A stretch of DNA of 64,000 nucleotides from Paenibacillus montanisoli (GCF_003268025.1 NZ_QLUW01000005.1:310001-374000), one strand, 5' to 3'. Counted from the stretch's first letter, positions 52,714-60,985 are shown. Made by a program: numbers and translations. Notes: a model not told the origin generated them from the letters alone.

Positions 52714-53216
52714 ATGTCACCTTTGACTGGAACGAATGGTTCGCCATCTTCGCGTCCTCGATCGCATTCTTGAATTTTCTCATCGTTCGAGGCTACTTCT
52801 CTGCCGCCATGGTCGTCATCGTGGTGATGTACAACATCTTTTTGGTGTCCACCATTGATTACTTCCTAATCGCCACGCCTTTCAAAGTTTACATATTCGG
52901 GGACAATCCTTCCTATGAGCTGTCCGGGGGGCTGTTTCATCTGTTTATGTACCCCAGCGCATCGCTTCTGTTCCTGTTCCTTTATGACAAATTTGAACTT
53001 TATGGACATAAAACCGTCTGGTACATCCTGGGATGGACCTGCTTCGCGCTGCTCTTCGAATGGATATGCGTCTATAACCGCTTTCTGGTGTATACCGGCT
53101 GGAAGCTTTATTACTCCATTCCGACCTACCCGATCGCGGCTGTACAGCTTATCCTTCTGTACCGATTTGCGACACGCAAGCTGCTCCAGATCGGCTTCGA
53201 TAATCACTACAAATAA
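52710..53216 (+). CDS. Membrane protein, CBO0543-like, second of a pair
   Basis: The 168-aa product has about five transmembrane helices and shares the layout of its upstream neighbour: an LSYE/PSYELxxxLxxxxxYP segment in the middle and a Glu-Trp pair (FEWICVYNRFLVYTGWKLYY) near the end. The start overlaps the stop of the first gene (ATGA), so the two are translated together and may form a heterodimer. No function is known. Confidence 0.62.
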   Translation: MNVTFDWNEWFAIFASSIAFLNFLIVRGYFSAAMVVIVVMYNIFLVSTIDYFLIATPFKVYIFGDNPSYELSGGLFHLFMYPSASLLFLFLYDKFELYGHKTVWYILGWTCFALLFEWICVYNRFLVYTGWKLYYSIPTYPIAAVQLILLYRFATRKLLQIGFDNHYK

Positions 53217-53217
53217 T

Positions 53218-53290
53218 GGTGAGCGGCTTGCGCCGGCGGTAGACCAAAACGGTGAGCGGCCCGTGCCGGCGGCAGACCAAAGCGGCGAGC
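53218..53290. repeat. Two and a part 33-bp direct repeats
   Basis: GGTGAGCGGC, then GCCGGCGG and AGACCAAA recur at 33-base spacing (starts 53218, 53251, and a partial third at 53284). They lie between the stop of the membrane gene and the convergent methyltransferase. Confidence 0.8.
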
Positions 53291-53291
53291 G

Positions 53292-54026
53292 CTAGCTCTT
53301 CTCCGCTGCGATCAGCAGGAAAATCGGCCGACGCGTCTCATCCCGCATGTCAGGATAAGCGGCAAGCGCTTCTTCGGTCGGCTGCGGTTCGGAGAGCTTC
53401 TTGATCGTGAACCCCGCCTCAATAAGAGTGTTGATGAGCGTGGCGGCCGTCCGGTGATATTTCACCACATCGCTTCCCAGAAAACGGGTGTCCCGCTTCC
53501 CCTCCTGCTGGTAATCGTCTACCGGCCAGTGCAGCCGCTCACCCTTGGTCCCGTAATGCCAATCCTGCGCGGCACGCGCCGTGAATACCGGGTGCTCGAC
53601 CGAGAGAATGAAGCTGCCTCCGGGCACGACAGCTTCGAAGACGCTGCGGCAGACGTCATCGAAGCGTTCAATATAGTGGAGCGCCAGGGAGCTAATCACC
53701 ACATCGAACTGCCTCGCTTCAAAATCAATGTCCTCAATCGCCATCCTGCGGTATTCGATCGCAGGATCATCCGTTAAAGCTTTGGCGCGGGCAATCATTT
53801 TATCCGATAGATCGATGCCGATCACCGACTTGGCGCCCATCTGGAGCGCATACCGGCAATGCCAGCCTAGGCCGCAGCCCAGGTCAAGCAGCCTCTTATC
53901 CTTCAGCTCGGGCATGAGAGCCCGCAGCGCCGGCCACTCTCCGGCCGCGTCCAGGCCGCCGACAGAGCGCGGCATTTGATTGTAGGCCGCGAAAAAATCC
54001 GGATCGTCGTATTTATTTTGCTTCAT
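53292..54026 (-). CDS. SAM-dependent class I methyltransferase
   Basis: This 244-aa protein has motif I LLDLGCGLGWHCRYA, motif II IGIDLSDKMI and the VVISSLALHYIE segment of small-molecule methyltransferases. Its start, MKQNKYDDPDFFAAYNQMPRS, is typical of a common Bacillota subgroup of unknown substrate. GGAGG lies nine bases before the ATG. It diverges from the crp gene. Confidence 0.87.
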   Translation of the reverse strand: MKQNKYDDPDFFAAYNQMPRSVGGLDAAGEWPALRALMPELKDKRLLDLGCGLGWHCRYALQMGAKSVIGIDLSDKMIARAKALTDDPAIEYRRMAIEDIDFEARQFDVVISSLALHYIERFDDVCRSVFEAVVPGGSFILSVEHPVFTARAAQDWHYGTKGERLHWPVDDYQQEGKRDTRFLGSDVVKYHRTAATLINTLIEAGFTIKKLSEPQPTEEALAAYPDMRDETRRPIFLLIAAEKS

Positions 54027-54082
54027 CTGGGTACGCCTCCTTTTCCGTTATCATATCATCCTTGGTATAATAGGTAAAAAAA

Positions 54083-54102
54083 CTGCCGGCAAGTACCGGC
54101 AG
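54083..54102 (+). promoter_or_regulatory. Leader hairpin before the Crp/Fnr gene
   Basis: CTGCCGG and CCGGCAG flank six bases and end only eight bases before the GAGGT ribosome binding site. A TATAAT at 54066-54071 would place the hairpin at the very 5' end of the message, where it could shield it or affect translation. Confidence 0.45.
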
Positions 54103-54118
54103 CTTCTCTGAGGTTGCT

Positions 54119-54634
54119 ATGATCATACATAAAGGCGAAACCCTATTCCGCCAGGGCGAATCCGGACCGCTCTATCAGTTGCGCAGCGGGCTGCTCAAGA
54201 TCGTCCGCGTCCATCAGGACGGGGCGCAGCTGCTGGTCAACATCATCGTGCCCGGCGAAATGATCCCCCATCATTCATTAATCAGCCCCAATCCCTATTT
54301 CGGGACGGCTATTGCGCTCGTGACAAGCGAAGTCGATGTCCTCCCGGCCGAGGAATGGTACGCGGCGTTGGAGCGCGATCCGTTGAAATGCCGCGATATC
54401 GCGCTCATGCTGCAGGAAAGGCTCCGCATGATGCAGCAGCGGATCGACCAGCTGACCGAGGTCGCCCCCGCCCAGAAGCTGCGCAAGCTTCAGGCTTGGT
54501 TTCAAGCCTATATCTCGCCCGCTTCCCTCACGGAGGTGCTGACGCAGGACGAGATCGGGCAGCTGATCGGGCTGCGCCGCGAGACCGTAAACCGGCTGCT
54601 GCGAAGCAAGCCGGACGACGGCGCGGACCGCTAG
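54119..54634 (+). CDS. Crp/Fnr-family transcriptional regulator
   Basis: The 171-aa protein has a cyclic-nucleotide-binding fold starting at the ATG (GETLFRQGESGPLYQLRSGLLK). The long dimer helix and a helix-turn-helix LTQDEIGQLIGLRRETVNRLL follow. It is shorter than CRP because some 25-30 N-terminal residues are missing. The recognition helix RETVNR should read TGTGA half-sites, as CRP does. It has only one Cys, so it does not hold an Fnr-type Fe-S cluster. It is convergent with hmp, and the two stop codons overlap. Confidence 0.88.
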   Translation: MIIHKGETLFRQGESGPLYQLRSGLLKIVRVHQDGAQLLVNIIVPGEMIPHHSLISPNPYFGTAIALVTSEVDVLPAEEWYAALERDPLKCRDIALMLQERLRMMQQRIDQLTEVAPAQKLRKLQAWFQAYISPASLTEVLTQDEIGQLIGLRRETVNRLLRSKPDDGADR

Positions 54635-55887
54635 CTGCGGGCTGCCGTTTCCTTCGGCTCTGCCGCAGGCTCCAGGCTGCCCATCGGGCCGAAAAATTCA
54701 AAATGGATATCGGCAGCGGCTACGCCCCACTCCTTCAGGAGCCGGTACACCAGCTTCATGAACGGCTCGGGGCCGCAGAAGTAGAAGCTCGCATCCTTGG
54801 TCGGCACGACGCTTTGGAGCCATGGCAGGTCAATGTATCCTTCTTTATCGAAGGCTCTGTTTGCCCGGTCGTCCGCCGTCGGCTTATCGTAGCACCAATA
54901 GACCGACACTTGCGGCGAGCGCTGCGCGAGCTCTTCCACTTGCGACCGCAGCGCGTGCACGTTGCCATGCTGCGCCGCGTGAATGAAGGTGACTCGGCGG
55001 TTCGTACGATTCGTCTCCGACAGGTCGGCGAGCATGCTGACGAGCGGGGTTAACCCTACGCCGCCGCTGATAAGGACGATCGGACGCTCATCGTTCCGAT
55101 CCAAGGTGAAATCGCCGGCCGGCGCCGACAGCCAGAGCACGTCGCCCTCCTGAACGGTCTCGTGCAAGTAGGTCGATACCTTTCCTTCCGGTTTGCCCGG
55201 CAACGCGTCCTCCCGCTTCACCGAGATTCGATAGTAGGGTTTCCCCGGCGCATCGGACAAGCTGTACTGCCGGATATGCGTATATTCTTCTCCCGGAATG
55301 CTCATTTTCACGCTTACATACTGGCCTGGTTCGAAGGCTGGAATCGCGCCGCCATCTTGCGGGACCAGATAGAACGATGTAATGACGTCGCTCTCCCCCA
55401 CTTTTTTCTCAATTCGGAACGCGCGGAAATCGGCGAAGCCGCCCTGCTGCTGTTCCGACTGGCGATACATCTCCGCCTCCGTCTCGATAAAGACGTTTGC
55501 GATCACGCCGTAAGCATCCGCCCACGCCTGCAAAATCTCCTCCGTCGCCGCGTCTCCCAGTACATCCTTGATCGCCTGCAGCAGCATTTGACCGACGATC
55601 GGATACTGCTCGGGTTTTACGCCAAGGCTCCGGTGTTTATGCGCGATCTGCTTGACGGCCGGCAAGATCGCCTCCAGCTTATCGATATGCAGCGCAGCCG
55701 CGTAAACGGCATTGGCCAGCGCGTTTTGCTGCTTGCCCTGTCTTTGGTTCGCGTGGTTGAACATATTCAGCAGCTCCGGGTAGGCTGTAAACATCAAGTT
55801 GTAGAACCGTTTCGTAATCGCAGTACCGTGAACCTCAAGCACCGGGACAGTTGACTTAATAATCGCTATCGTTTGGTTGCTTAGCAT
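54631..55887 (-). CDS. hmp: Flavohemoglobin, nitric oxide dioxygenase
   Basis: The 418-aa protein has a globin domain (residues 1-140, proximal His85 in AHKHRSLGV, Tyr29 in RFYNLMF). An FAD domain with IRQYSLSDAPG and an NAD domain with LISGGVGLTPLVSML and FYFCGPEPFM follow. It oxidises NO to nitrate at the expense of NADH and O2. The start is ATG 55887 with GAGGAA. The upstream region has a TGTGA-N6-TCACA site, so control by a Crp/Fnr protein is likely. No NsrR-type site was seen. Confidence 0.95.
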   Translation of the reverse strand: MLSNQTIAIIKSTVPVLEVHGTAITKRFYNLMFTAYPELLNMFNHANQRQGKQQNALANAVYAAALHIDKLEAILPAVKQIAHKHRSLGVKPEQYPIVGQMLLQAIKDVLGDAATEEILQAWADAYGVIANVFIETEAEMYRQSEQQQGGFADFRAFRIEKKVGESDVITSFYLVPQDGGAIPAFEPGQYVSVKMSIPGEEYTHIRQYSLSDAPGKPYYRISVKREDALPGKPEGKVSTYLHETVQEGDVLWLSAPAGDFTLDRNDERPIVLISGGVGLTPLVSMLADLSETNRTNRRVTFIHAAQHGNVHALRSQVEELAQRSPQVSVYWCYDKPTADDRANRAFDKEGYIDLPWLQSVVPTKDASFYFCGPEPFMKLVYRLLKEWGVAAADIHFEFFGPMGSLEPAAEPKETAARS

Positions 55888-55908
55888 GATAGGTTCCTCG
55901 CTTTCATC

Positions 55909-55966
55909 ACTTGGTATAATCCAAGTATACGAGTAAGCGCGGCACGGCCGTGTGATTCCAATCACA
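55909..55966 (-). promoter_or_regulatory. hmp promoter with CRP-type site
   Basis: Read leftward, TATACT (55924-55929) is the likely -10 box, with transcription starting near 55917. TGTGATTCCAATCACA (55951-55966) is a perfect CRP-type palindrome centred about 41.5 bases upstream, the classical class II activator position. A second dyad, ACTTGG-N6-CCAAGT (55909-55926), overlaps the -10 box and the start. Confidence 0.75.
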
Positions 55967-56078
55967 GCAATTCGCAACGATCTGTGACGGCGAGCGCCGT
56001 ATTGCGACCCGCACATGCGGGACAATGTTGTCGCATACCGGATGAATGGAGTGTTAAGATCATATAAGGAGGCGACGA

Positions 56079-56660
56079 ATGATGGGCAGCATCACCATTG
56101 AAGTGATACAAGACGGCAATATCGAAATGTGCTGGCCGCTTTGCGACGAGCTGATGGCTTTTCAGAAATCGAAAGCATCGATCGCGCCGGAAGTATTCGA
56201 TACGATGAATTTCGACAACCGCATGAAGCGCAGCTACGAGCGTGCGGCCGAGAGCCAGGTCGTGGTGGTGAAAGACGACGGCGTTCCTGTCGGCTATGTA
56301 TTTTCCACCATCGATGAGATCAATAATCGTCAAAGCGCCATACCGGAATGGGCGCCCGTGCAGGACCCAGCCGTGAGCAAAGGCTTCTATCCCGATTGGG
56401 ACTGCCTCCCGTCCAAAGTCGGCACGTTGAATAATCTGTACTTGCGGGACGGCTACCGGGACAAAGGGCTCGGCTCCAAGCTGTTCAACCTGTCGATGGA
56501 CTGGCTCGAGAGCTTCCCGGACGTCGATCTGGTCTTCGTTTATGTATCGAATGGCAACGACGACGCTCTGAATTTCTACCTCAGCCGCGGGTTTGCCTTC
56601 AGTCATGACGTATTCGGCGGCTTCATCAAAGCGCTGTACAGGACAAGCAGGCGAAAGTAA
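56079..56660 (+). CDS. GNAT-family N-acetyltransferase
   Basis: This 193-aa acetyltransferase has the acetyl-CoA-binding stretch NNLYLRDGYRDKGLGSKLFN and a closing NDDALNFYLSRGFAF. It has the usual GNAT length plus a somewhat long N-terminus. The substrate is unknown. The ATG has an AGGAGG seven bases upstream. The 52-bp repeat array begins right at its stop codon. Confidence 0.87.
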   Translation: MMGSITIEVIQDGNIEMCWPLCDELMAFQKSKASIAPEVFDTMNFDNRMKRSYERAAESQVVVVKDDGVPVGYVFSTIDEINNRQSAIPEWAPVQDPAVSKGFYPDWDCLPSKVGTLNNLYLRDGYRDKGLGSKLFNLSMDWLESFPDVDLVFVYVSNGNDDALNFYLSRGFAFSHDVFGGFIKALYRTSRRK

Positions 56661-56800
56661 CACCAAGAGAGGTAACAGTTACCGCACATGTACCGAAAAG
56701 CGCGGAAAGTAACACCAAGAGAGGTAACAGTTACCGCACATGTACCGAAAAGCAACGAAAGCAGCCCCATGAGAGGTAACAGTTACCGCACTTAGGCGGA
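56655..56800. repeat. Array of three 52-bp repeats, opposite orientation
   Basis: Three units 52 bases apart carry CCAAGAGAGGTAACAGTTACC followed by GCACATGTACC (third copy slightly changed). This is the reverse complement of the 37.1-kb consensus. The core GGTAAC-A-GTTACC is a perfect palindrome in all three. Confidence 0.92.
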
Positions 56801-56821
56801 AAAGGCAGGCGAAACGGCCGT

Positions 56822-56858
56822 AAAAAAGGGAATCGGGGCAACAAACCCGATTCCCTTC
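56822..56858 (-). terminator. Terminator of the EEP-family gene
   Basis: AAGGGAATCGGG and CCCGATTCCCTT form a perfect 12-bp stem. Read leftward it ends in TTTTTT. Confidence 0.9.
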
Positions 56859-56861
56859 TGC

Positions 56862-57722
56862 TTATAAGAGTTCAAATGTCGAGATGACCGCCGCGTGGTC
56901 GGACGGCCATTCATTGTCCTCATGGCTGCCGAAGCCCTTCGGCTCGCCCGCCACGAACACCTCGGAGCTCACAACCTTCACATTCGAACCGTGATAGTAG
57001 ATGAAGTCGATACGGTCCTGAGGCTCGAAGGGATTGTCGCCCCAAGGATGCTCCGGCGTATGGACGGTCGACCAGGTGATGCCCGGCATCGCAGCCGGAT
57101 CCGGATGGACAACCCGGTACGAATCGAGCAGCCCCGCTTCCTCCGCTTGTACGCTGACCGGCCATCTCACGGCATACCCCTCGTGCTGAGCCTTCCTGTC
57201 ATCGCTCCAATCCAGATGGGATGGAGCATTGAAATCGCCCATCAGGAAGAGCGGCATGTCCGATGCCAAATGCGGCGCCAGTTCTTGCAGCACCAGCTTC
57301 ATTTGCCATCCTCGGGCCTCGTTCTCCATCGCAATGATGTCATCCACGGATCGCTTATCGAACATCGCCCAATAAGGGCCGTAGGGATCATAGTACAAGT
57401 GCGTGACCGCGACGAGAATGACCTGGCCGGACGGCAGCTGGATATGCGCCAGAACCGCGCTCATCCCTTCGATATAAGAGGCCTCAAGAATCGGAAACCG
57501 GCTGATGACGCTGCAGTTTGCTTCTCCGTTCTTATTCTGAAAATAATGCCAGCCCAGCTTCTCCGCTACGGCTTTGCCCGGCTCCGGCGTTTCCTGGAAC
57601 CCGACGATGCCCGCGCCCGACAGCTCTACGGCCTTCGCGATCTTGTTAATCCCATCCCGCACGGCTTCTCCGCCGAGCCACGTATTGAACGTCATGATTT
57701 TGACCGATTGCTGCTGTTTCAT
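56862..57722 (-). CDS. Endonuclease/exonuclease/phosphatase-family protein
   Basis: The 286-aa protein has the EEP catalytic set: IMTFNTWLGG, GFQET (metal Glu), GDFNAP and the closing SDHAAVIS. It lacks a signal peptide. The family includes phosphodiesterases for nucleic acids, inositol phosphates and sphingomyelin, so the substrate is open. The start is ATG 57722 with AAGGAGAG at 12-base spacing. It diverges from a DeoR-type regulator. Confidence 0.87.
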   Translation of the reverse strand: MKQQQSVKIMTFNTWLGGEAVRDGINKIAKAVELSGAGIVGFQETPEPGKAVAEKLGWHYFQNKNGEANCSVISRFPILEASYIEGMSAVLAHIQLPSGQVILVAVTHLYYDPYGPYWAMFDKRSVDDIIAMENEARGWQMKLVLQELAPHLASDMPLFLMGDFNAPSHLDWSDDRKAQHEGYAVRWPVSVQAEEAGLLDSYRVVHPDPAAMPGITWSTVHTPEHPWGDNPFEPQDRIDFIYYHGSNVKVVSSEVFVAGEPKGFGSHEDNEWPSDHAAVISTFELL

Positions 57723-57859
57723 GTGCTTGCATCTCTCCTTTTCACTTATTGTAACGAAGCCGCGCCGATTTGAAAATGCTGCTGGGCCGTTCGGTGAACG
57801 AGGCCGCAAATTCTGCTAAAATGACAGGTAGTACAGCACATGGCTTGGAGGAACCCACG

Positions 57860-58639
57860 ATGTCGCTTATCGGCGAGGAACGGAAACGGAAAATACTCGA
57901 TCTGCTTGAAACGGACGGCAATGTCTCATCGTCCGAACTGGTTCGGCTTTTTGACGTATCGAAGGAAACGGTGCGAAGATACTTGGATGAGCTGGAGAGC
58001 CAGGGCAAGGTGAAAAAAGTATACGGCGGGGCCGTGAAGCCCGCCGCCGGCTACGAGGAGCCTCCCTATCTGGAGCGGATGGCGCTGCAGCGCGAGGAGA
58101 AACAACGAATCGGCCGGCTGGCGGCCGGCCTGGTTCGCGACGGGGAAGTGATTTTTCTCGACGAAGGATCGACGCCGCTCACGCTCATTCCCCATTTAAC
58201 GCAAAGCGGTTTGACGGTGTTGACCCATTCGTTTCCTGCGGCCGCCCTGCTGATGGAACAGCACAATCAAGGGAGTTTCGACGGCCGGGTCTTGTTTCTC
58301 GGCGGGGAAATCAGCGCGCGGCACTCACGCTGCTCGGGCTCGATGACCGAGACGGCGCTGAACCATTATTACGTCGATAAAGCCTTCATCTCCGTTGACG
58401 GGCTGCAGCCCGAGGCAGGCCTAACCAGCTTGGATGACGGCAAGTCCGCCGTGTCCCGCAAAGCGATTGCCCAGGCGACTGCCGCAATCGTGATGGCGGA
58501 TTCGACCAAGCTCGGTCACCGGTATCCGTATAAGCTCGGCGACTTTGCGGATATTACGCATATAGCCTGCGGTCAAGCGCCCCCAGCGGATTGGGAGCGG
58601 CCGCTCGAGGACAATGCCATTCGGTGGCTGTCTCCTTAG
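57860..58639 (+). CDS. DeoR/GlpR-family regulator
   Basis: The 259-aa protein has an N-terminal DeoR helix-turn-helix (SSSELVRLFDVSKETVRRYLDEL). The sugar-phosphate-sensing C-terminal domain has IFLDEGSTPLTL and DKAFISVDGL. Such proteins repress sugar or polyol genes until a phosphorylated intermediate binds. ATG 57860 has TTGGAGGAA. Its stop overlaps that of the EamA gene by four bases, and it diverges from the EEP gene, so the neighbours are natural targets. Confidence 0.9.
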   Translation: MSLIGEERKRKILDLLETDGNVSSSELVRLFDVSKETVRRYLDELESQGKVKKVYGGAVKPAAGYEEPPYLERMALQREEKQRIGRLAAGLVRDGEVIFLDEGSTPLTLIPHLTQSGLTVLTHSFPAAALLMEQHNQGSFDGRVLFLGGEISARHSRCSGSMTETALNHYYVDKAFISVDGLQPEAGLTSLDDGKSAVSRKAIAQATAAIVMADSTKLGHRYPYKLGDFADITHIACGQAPPADWERPLEDNAIRWLSP

Positions 58640-59514
58640 CCCAGCACGCTGATGACCACAATCGCGGCGGCAATCGTCGCCGACGATGCGATCCGCTTCA
58701 TCCCCTGCTGCTCCTTCAGCACAAGGATGCCGAGCAAGGTCGCGAACACCGTCCCGATTTCGCGAATTGGCGATATATGAGCAATAGGAGCCAGATTCAT
58801 GGCGAATAAGAAAAGCAGGTAGGAACCGGGCGAAAGCACGGAACCGATCAGCACGACCCGCCAATTCGCGCGGAGCTCCGCCTTCCAGCTTCGGGAGCGT
58901 AGCACCATCGGCGTCAGCGCCAGCATGAAACCGAGATTGCCCACCCCAAGCAGCTCCGGCGGCGATAAGTAGTCGAGGGTCAATTTGTCCACGAATACGT
59001 AGCTGGTTATACATAAGCCGACCCCGAATGCGAGGAGGATCGGCTTCGACTTGGATGATTCAGGCATTGGCACGGACTGAAGATGCCGCCTGAACGACCA
59101 ATCGCTGATTTTGAAGAAGCTGACAATCATGCACAAAATGCCGAGCCACCCCCAAAGGGACAACGATTCGCCCAGAAAGGCAACCCCGATAACCGGAACG
59201 AGAAGCGTGGCCGTCCCTCTCATCACCGGATACATTTGCGATAAATCGCCCGCGTCGTACGCCTTCGTCAGCATATACGCATAACACCCCTGAAGGACCA
59301 TGGACAGTAAAATAAGCGCATATCCTTCCCAAGGGAGCTTGCCGCCGATCAGGCGGCCGGCGACCGCTGGGATCAATGCGAGCTCGGACGGAAGAAGAAT
59401 CAGCCATAAGAACGCCGCTTTGTTCACGCTGCGCTTGGCGAATAAATTCCACACCGCATGCGTCAGACCCGAGCACAGAACAAGAAGAACGGCTAGCAGC
59501 AGCATGCCGGTCAC
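58636..59514 (-). CDS. EamA-family (DMT) transporter
   Basis: The 292-aa protein has ten predicted membrane helices in two EamA repeats (YPVMRGTATLLVPVIGVAFLGE in the first, SPIREIGTVFATLLGILVLKE in the second). It probably moves a small metabolite or sugar-like compound. It starts four bases inside the end of the phosphodiesterase gene and is cotranscribed with it. The substrate is unknown. Confidence 0.88.
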   Translation of the reverse strand: MTGMLLLAVLLVLCSGLTHAVWNLFAKRSVNKAAFLWLILLPSELALIPAVAGRLIGGKLPWEGYALILLSMVLQGCYAYMLTKAYDAGDLSQMYPVMRGTATLLVPVIGVAFLGESLSLWGWLGILCMIVSFFKISDWSFRRHLQSVPMPESSKSKPILLAFGVGLCITSYVFVDKLTLDYLSPPELLGVGNLGFMLALTPMVLRSRSWKAELRANWRVVLIGSVLSPGSYLLFLFAMNLAPIAHISPIREIGTVFATLLGILVLKEQQGMKRIASSATIAAAIVVISVLG

Positions 59515-60341
59515 CCGATGGCACGTTGTCCGAACAAGCGTTCAGGCAGCCTGGCTTCCCATGCAGGCGGTGCATCCAATCCGAGCGCATGAATGACAAC
59601 GGCAGCGGTGTCCGTGATGGTCAGGCCAGCCGCCATGATCGTTCCCGGCTCAATTCCAGGCCCAGCGCATGCCCAGAAAATCGTTTTGTCGAGCGGGTGG
59701 TCGCTGCCGTGGTCGGTGTCGATCTCGCCGCCCCCGCCGTGGTCGGACACAATGATGACCAGACTATCCTCCAGCAGATCCGCCCGCTCAAGCGCATCCA
59801 GAATAATGCCTGTGTTTTCATCCGTTTCTTCAATCGCGCGAAGCTGCTCAGGCGTGTTATAGCCGTGCTTGTGGCCGGCAATATCCGGCACATCCAGATG
59901 CACGAACAGCAGTCCGATATCGGGATTGCCCGTGATGTAGTCTGCCGCCGCCTGCGCTACCTCGCGATCGGGCAGCGATATTTTATGTACCCCGAGGTTG
60001 GATTCGATAATGCCGAAGTTAATCGGCTCCCAGGAGCTGAACGAGGCAAGCTTGGCTGCCGGATCGGCTTCCCGGATGATGCGGAAGATCGATGGATACG
60101 GCGAATTGTCGGGAAAAGGCTGCTTCTCCGCCTTGTAATTCGTCAGCCCATGCTTATCGGGACTTACGCCATGCATAAGCGCTCCCCAGCATTCCGCGCT
60201 GATGGTCGGCGAGGCCGTCTGCGCATCGAATGCAATCGCTCCACGCTGTATTAAACGATCCAAGTGCGGCGTATGCGCAGCTTGAACGAAATTCCCCGCT
60301 CCATCCCATCCAATAATGATTACGCGACTAACGGCTGCCAT
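59511..60341 (-). CDS. Alkaline-phosphatase-fold phosphodiesterase
   Basis: This 276-aa protein of the type I phosphodiesterase/nucleotide pyrophosphatase group has metal sites in IIGWDGAGNF, VHLDVPDIAGHKHGY and IIVSDHGGGGE, and the nucleophile in ASPTISAECWG. It is cytoplasmic. It should cleave a phosphodiester or phosphonate, and it shares an operon with an EamA transporter. The ATG has AAGGGGGAAA upstream. Confidence 0.87.
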   Translation of the reverse strand: MAAVSRVIIIGWDGAGNFVQAAHTPHLDRLIQRGAIAFDAQTASPTISAECWGALMHGVSPDKHGLTNYKAEKQPFPDNSPYPSIFRIIREADPAAKLASFSSWEPINFGIIESNLGVHKISLPDREVAQAAADYITGNPDIGLLFVHLDVPDIAGHKHGYNTPEQLRAIEETDENTGIILDALERADLLEDSLVIIVSDHGGGGEIDTDHGSDHPLDKTIFWACAGPGIEPGTIMAAGLTITDTAAVVIHALGLDAPPAWEARLPERLFGQRAIG

Positions 60342-60383
60342 TGATTGTTTCCCCCTTGTATACGATTGAATGATTTCCCTTTA

Positions 60384-60412
60384 AGCATACGCCGGGCCTT
60401 GATGCACGTCAA
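60384..60412 (-). promoter_or_regulatory. Sigma-A promoter of the phosphodiesterase operon
   Basis: Read leftward, TTGACG (60407-60412) and TATGCT (60384-60389) are 17 bases apart, with the start codon some 40 bases on. Confidence 0.6.
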
Positions 60413-60465
60413 TAAAAAACAACCAAAAGCAACATAAGACACTTTTTAATTTTTTATAAGGTTTT

Positions 60466-60492
60466 TGTCACAAACTAAACACGCCGATTGTC
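60466..60492 (+). promoter_or_regulatory. ECF41-type promoter before the decarboxylase
   Basis: TGTCACA (60466-60472), 16 bases, then TGTC (60489-60492). The known ECF41 target motif is TGTCACA with CGTC about 16 bases on, so this differs at one base. An ECF41 sigma gene follows the decarboxylase. Confidence 0.7.
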
Positions 60493-60535
60493 TTAGATAG
60501 CGTAAAACATCAAAATTGCGATGGAGGAATGAATC

Positions 60536-60979
60536 ATGCAATTACGAATGAACCACCGTGCCGTGAACCCTGCAGGCTTTCAAGCCCTGCTTAAACTAGA
60601 AGATGCTACAAAAAAGATGGGCCTTGATCCCGTGCTGTACGAGCTGATCAAGATCCGCGCTTCGCAAATCAACGGCTGCTCCTTCTGCTTGGATATGCAT
60701 ACGACCGACCTGCGCAACATCGGCGAGACCGAGCAGCGGGTGAACTTGATTCTCGTTTGGCGGGAAACCCCGCTCTTCACCGAGAAAGAACGGGCCGCTC
60801 TTGCCCTTACCGAAGCGGTTACGCGCATTTCCGAGGCCGGCGTGCCGCAGGAGGTGTACGATGAAGTGCGCAAGCATTTCAGCGAGAGCGAATACGTGTC
60901 CTTGATCATGGCGATCAATGCCATCAACTGCTGGAACCGCATCGCCATTGCAACGGGCATGTACCCCGGCTGTTTCTAA
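60536..60979 (+). CDS. Carboxymuconolactone decarboxylase / AhpD-like protein
   Basis: The 147-aa protein has the AhpD-like redox site CSFCLDMHT (C48, C51, H55) in an all-helical fold. Such proteins use the Cys pair and His in peroxide reduction. Members associated with ECF41 sigma factors are thought to act in stress protection. GGAGG precedes the ATG. The promoter upstream fits the sigma factor encoded 87 bases downstream. Confidence 0.9.
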   Translation: MQLRMNHRAVNPAGFQALLKLEDATKKMGLDPVLYELIKIRASQINGCSFCLDMHTTDLRNIGETEQRVNLILVWRETPLFTEKERAALALTEAVTRISEAGVPQEVYDEVRKHFSESEYVSLIMAINAINCWNRIAIATGMYPGCF

Positions 60980-60985
60980 AAACAG

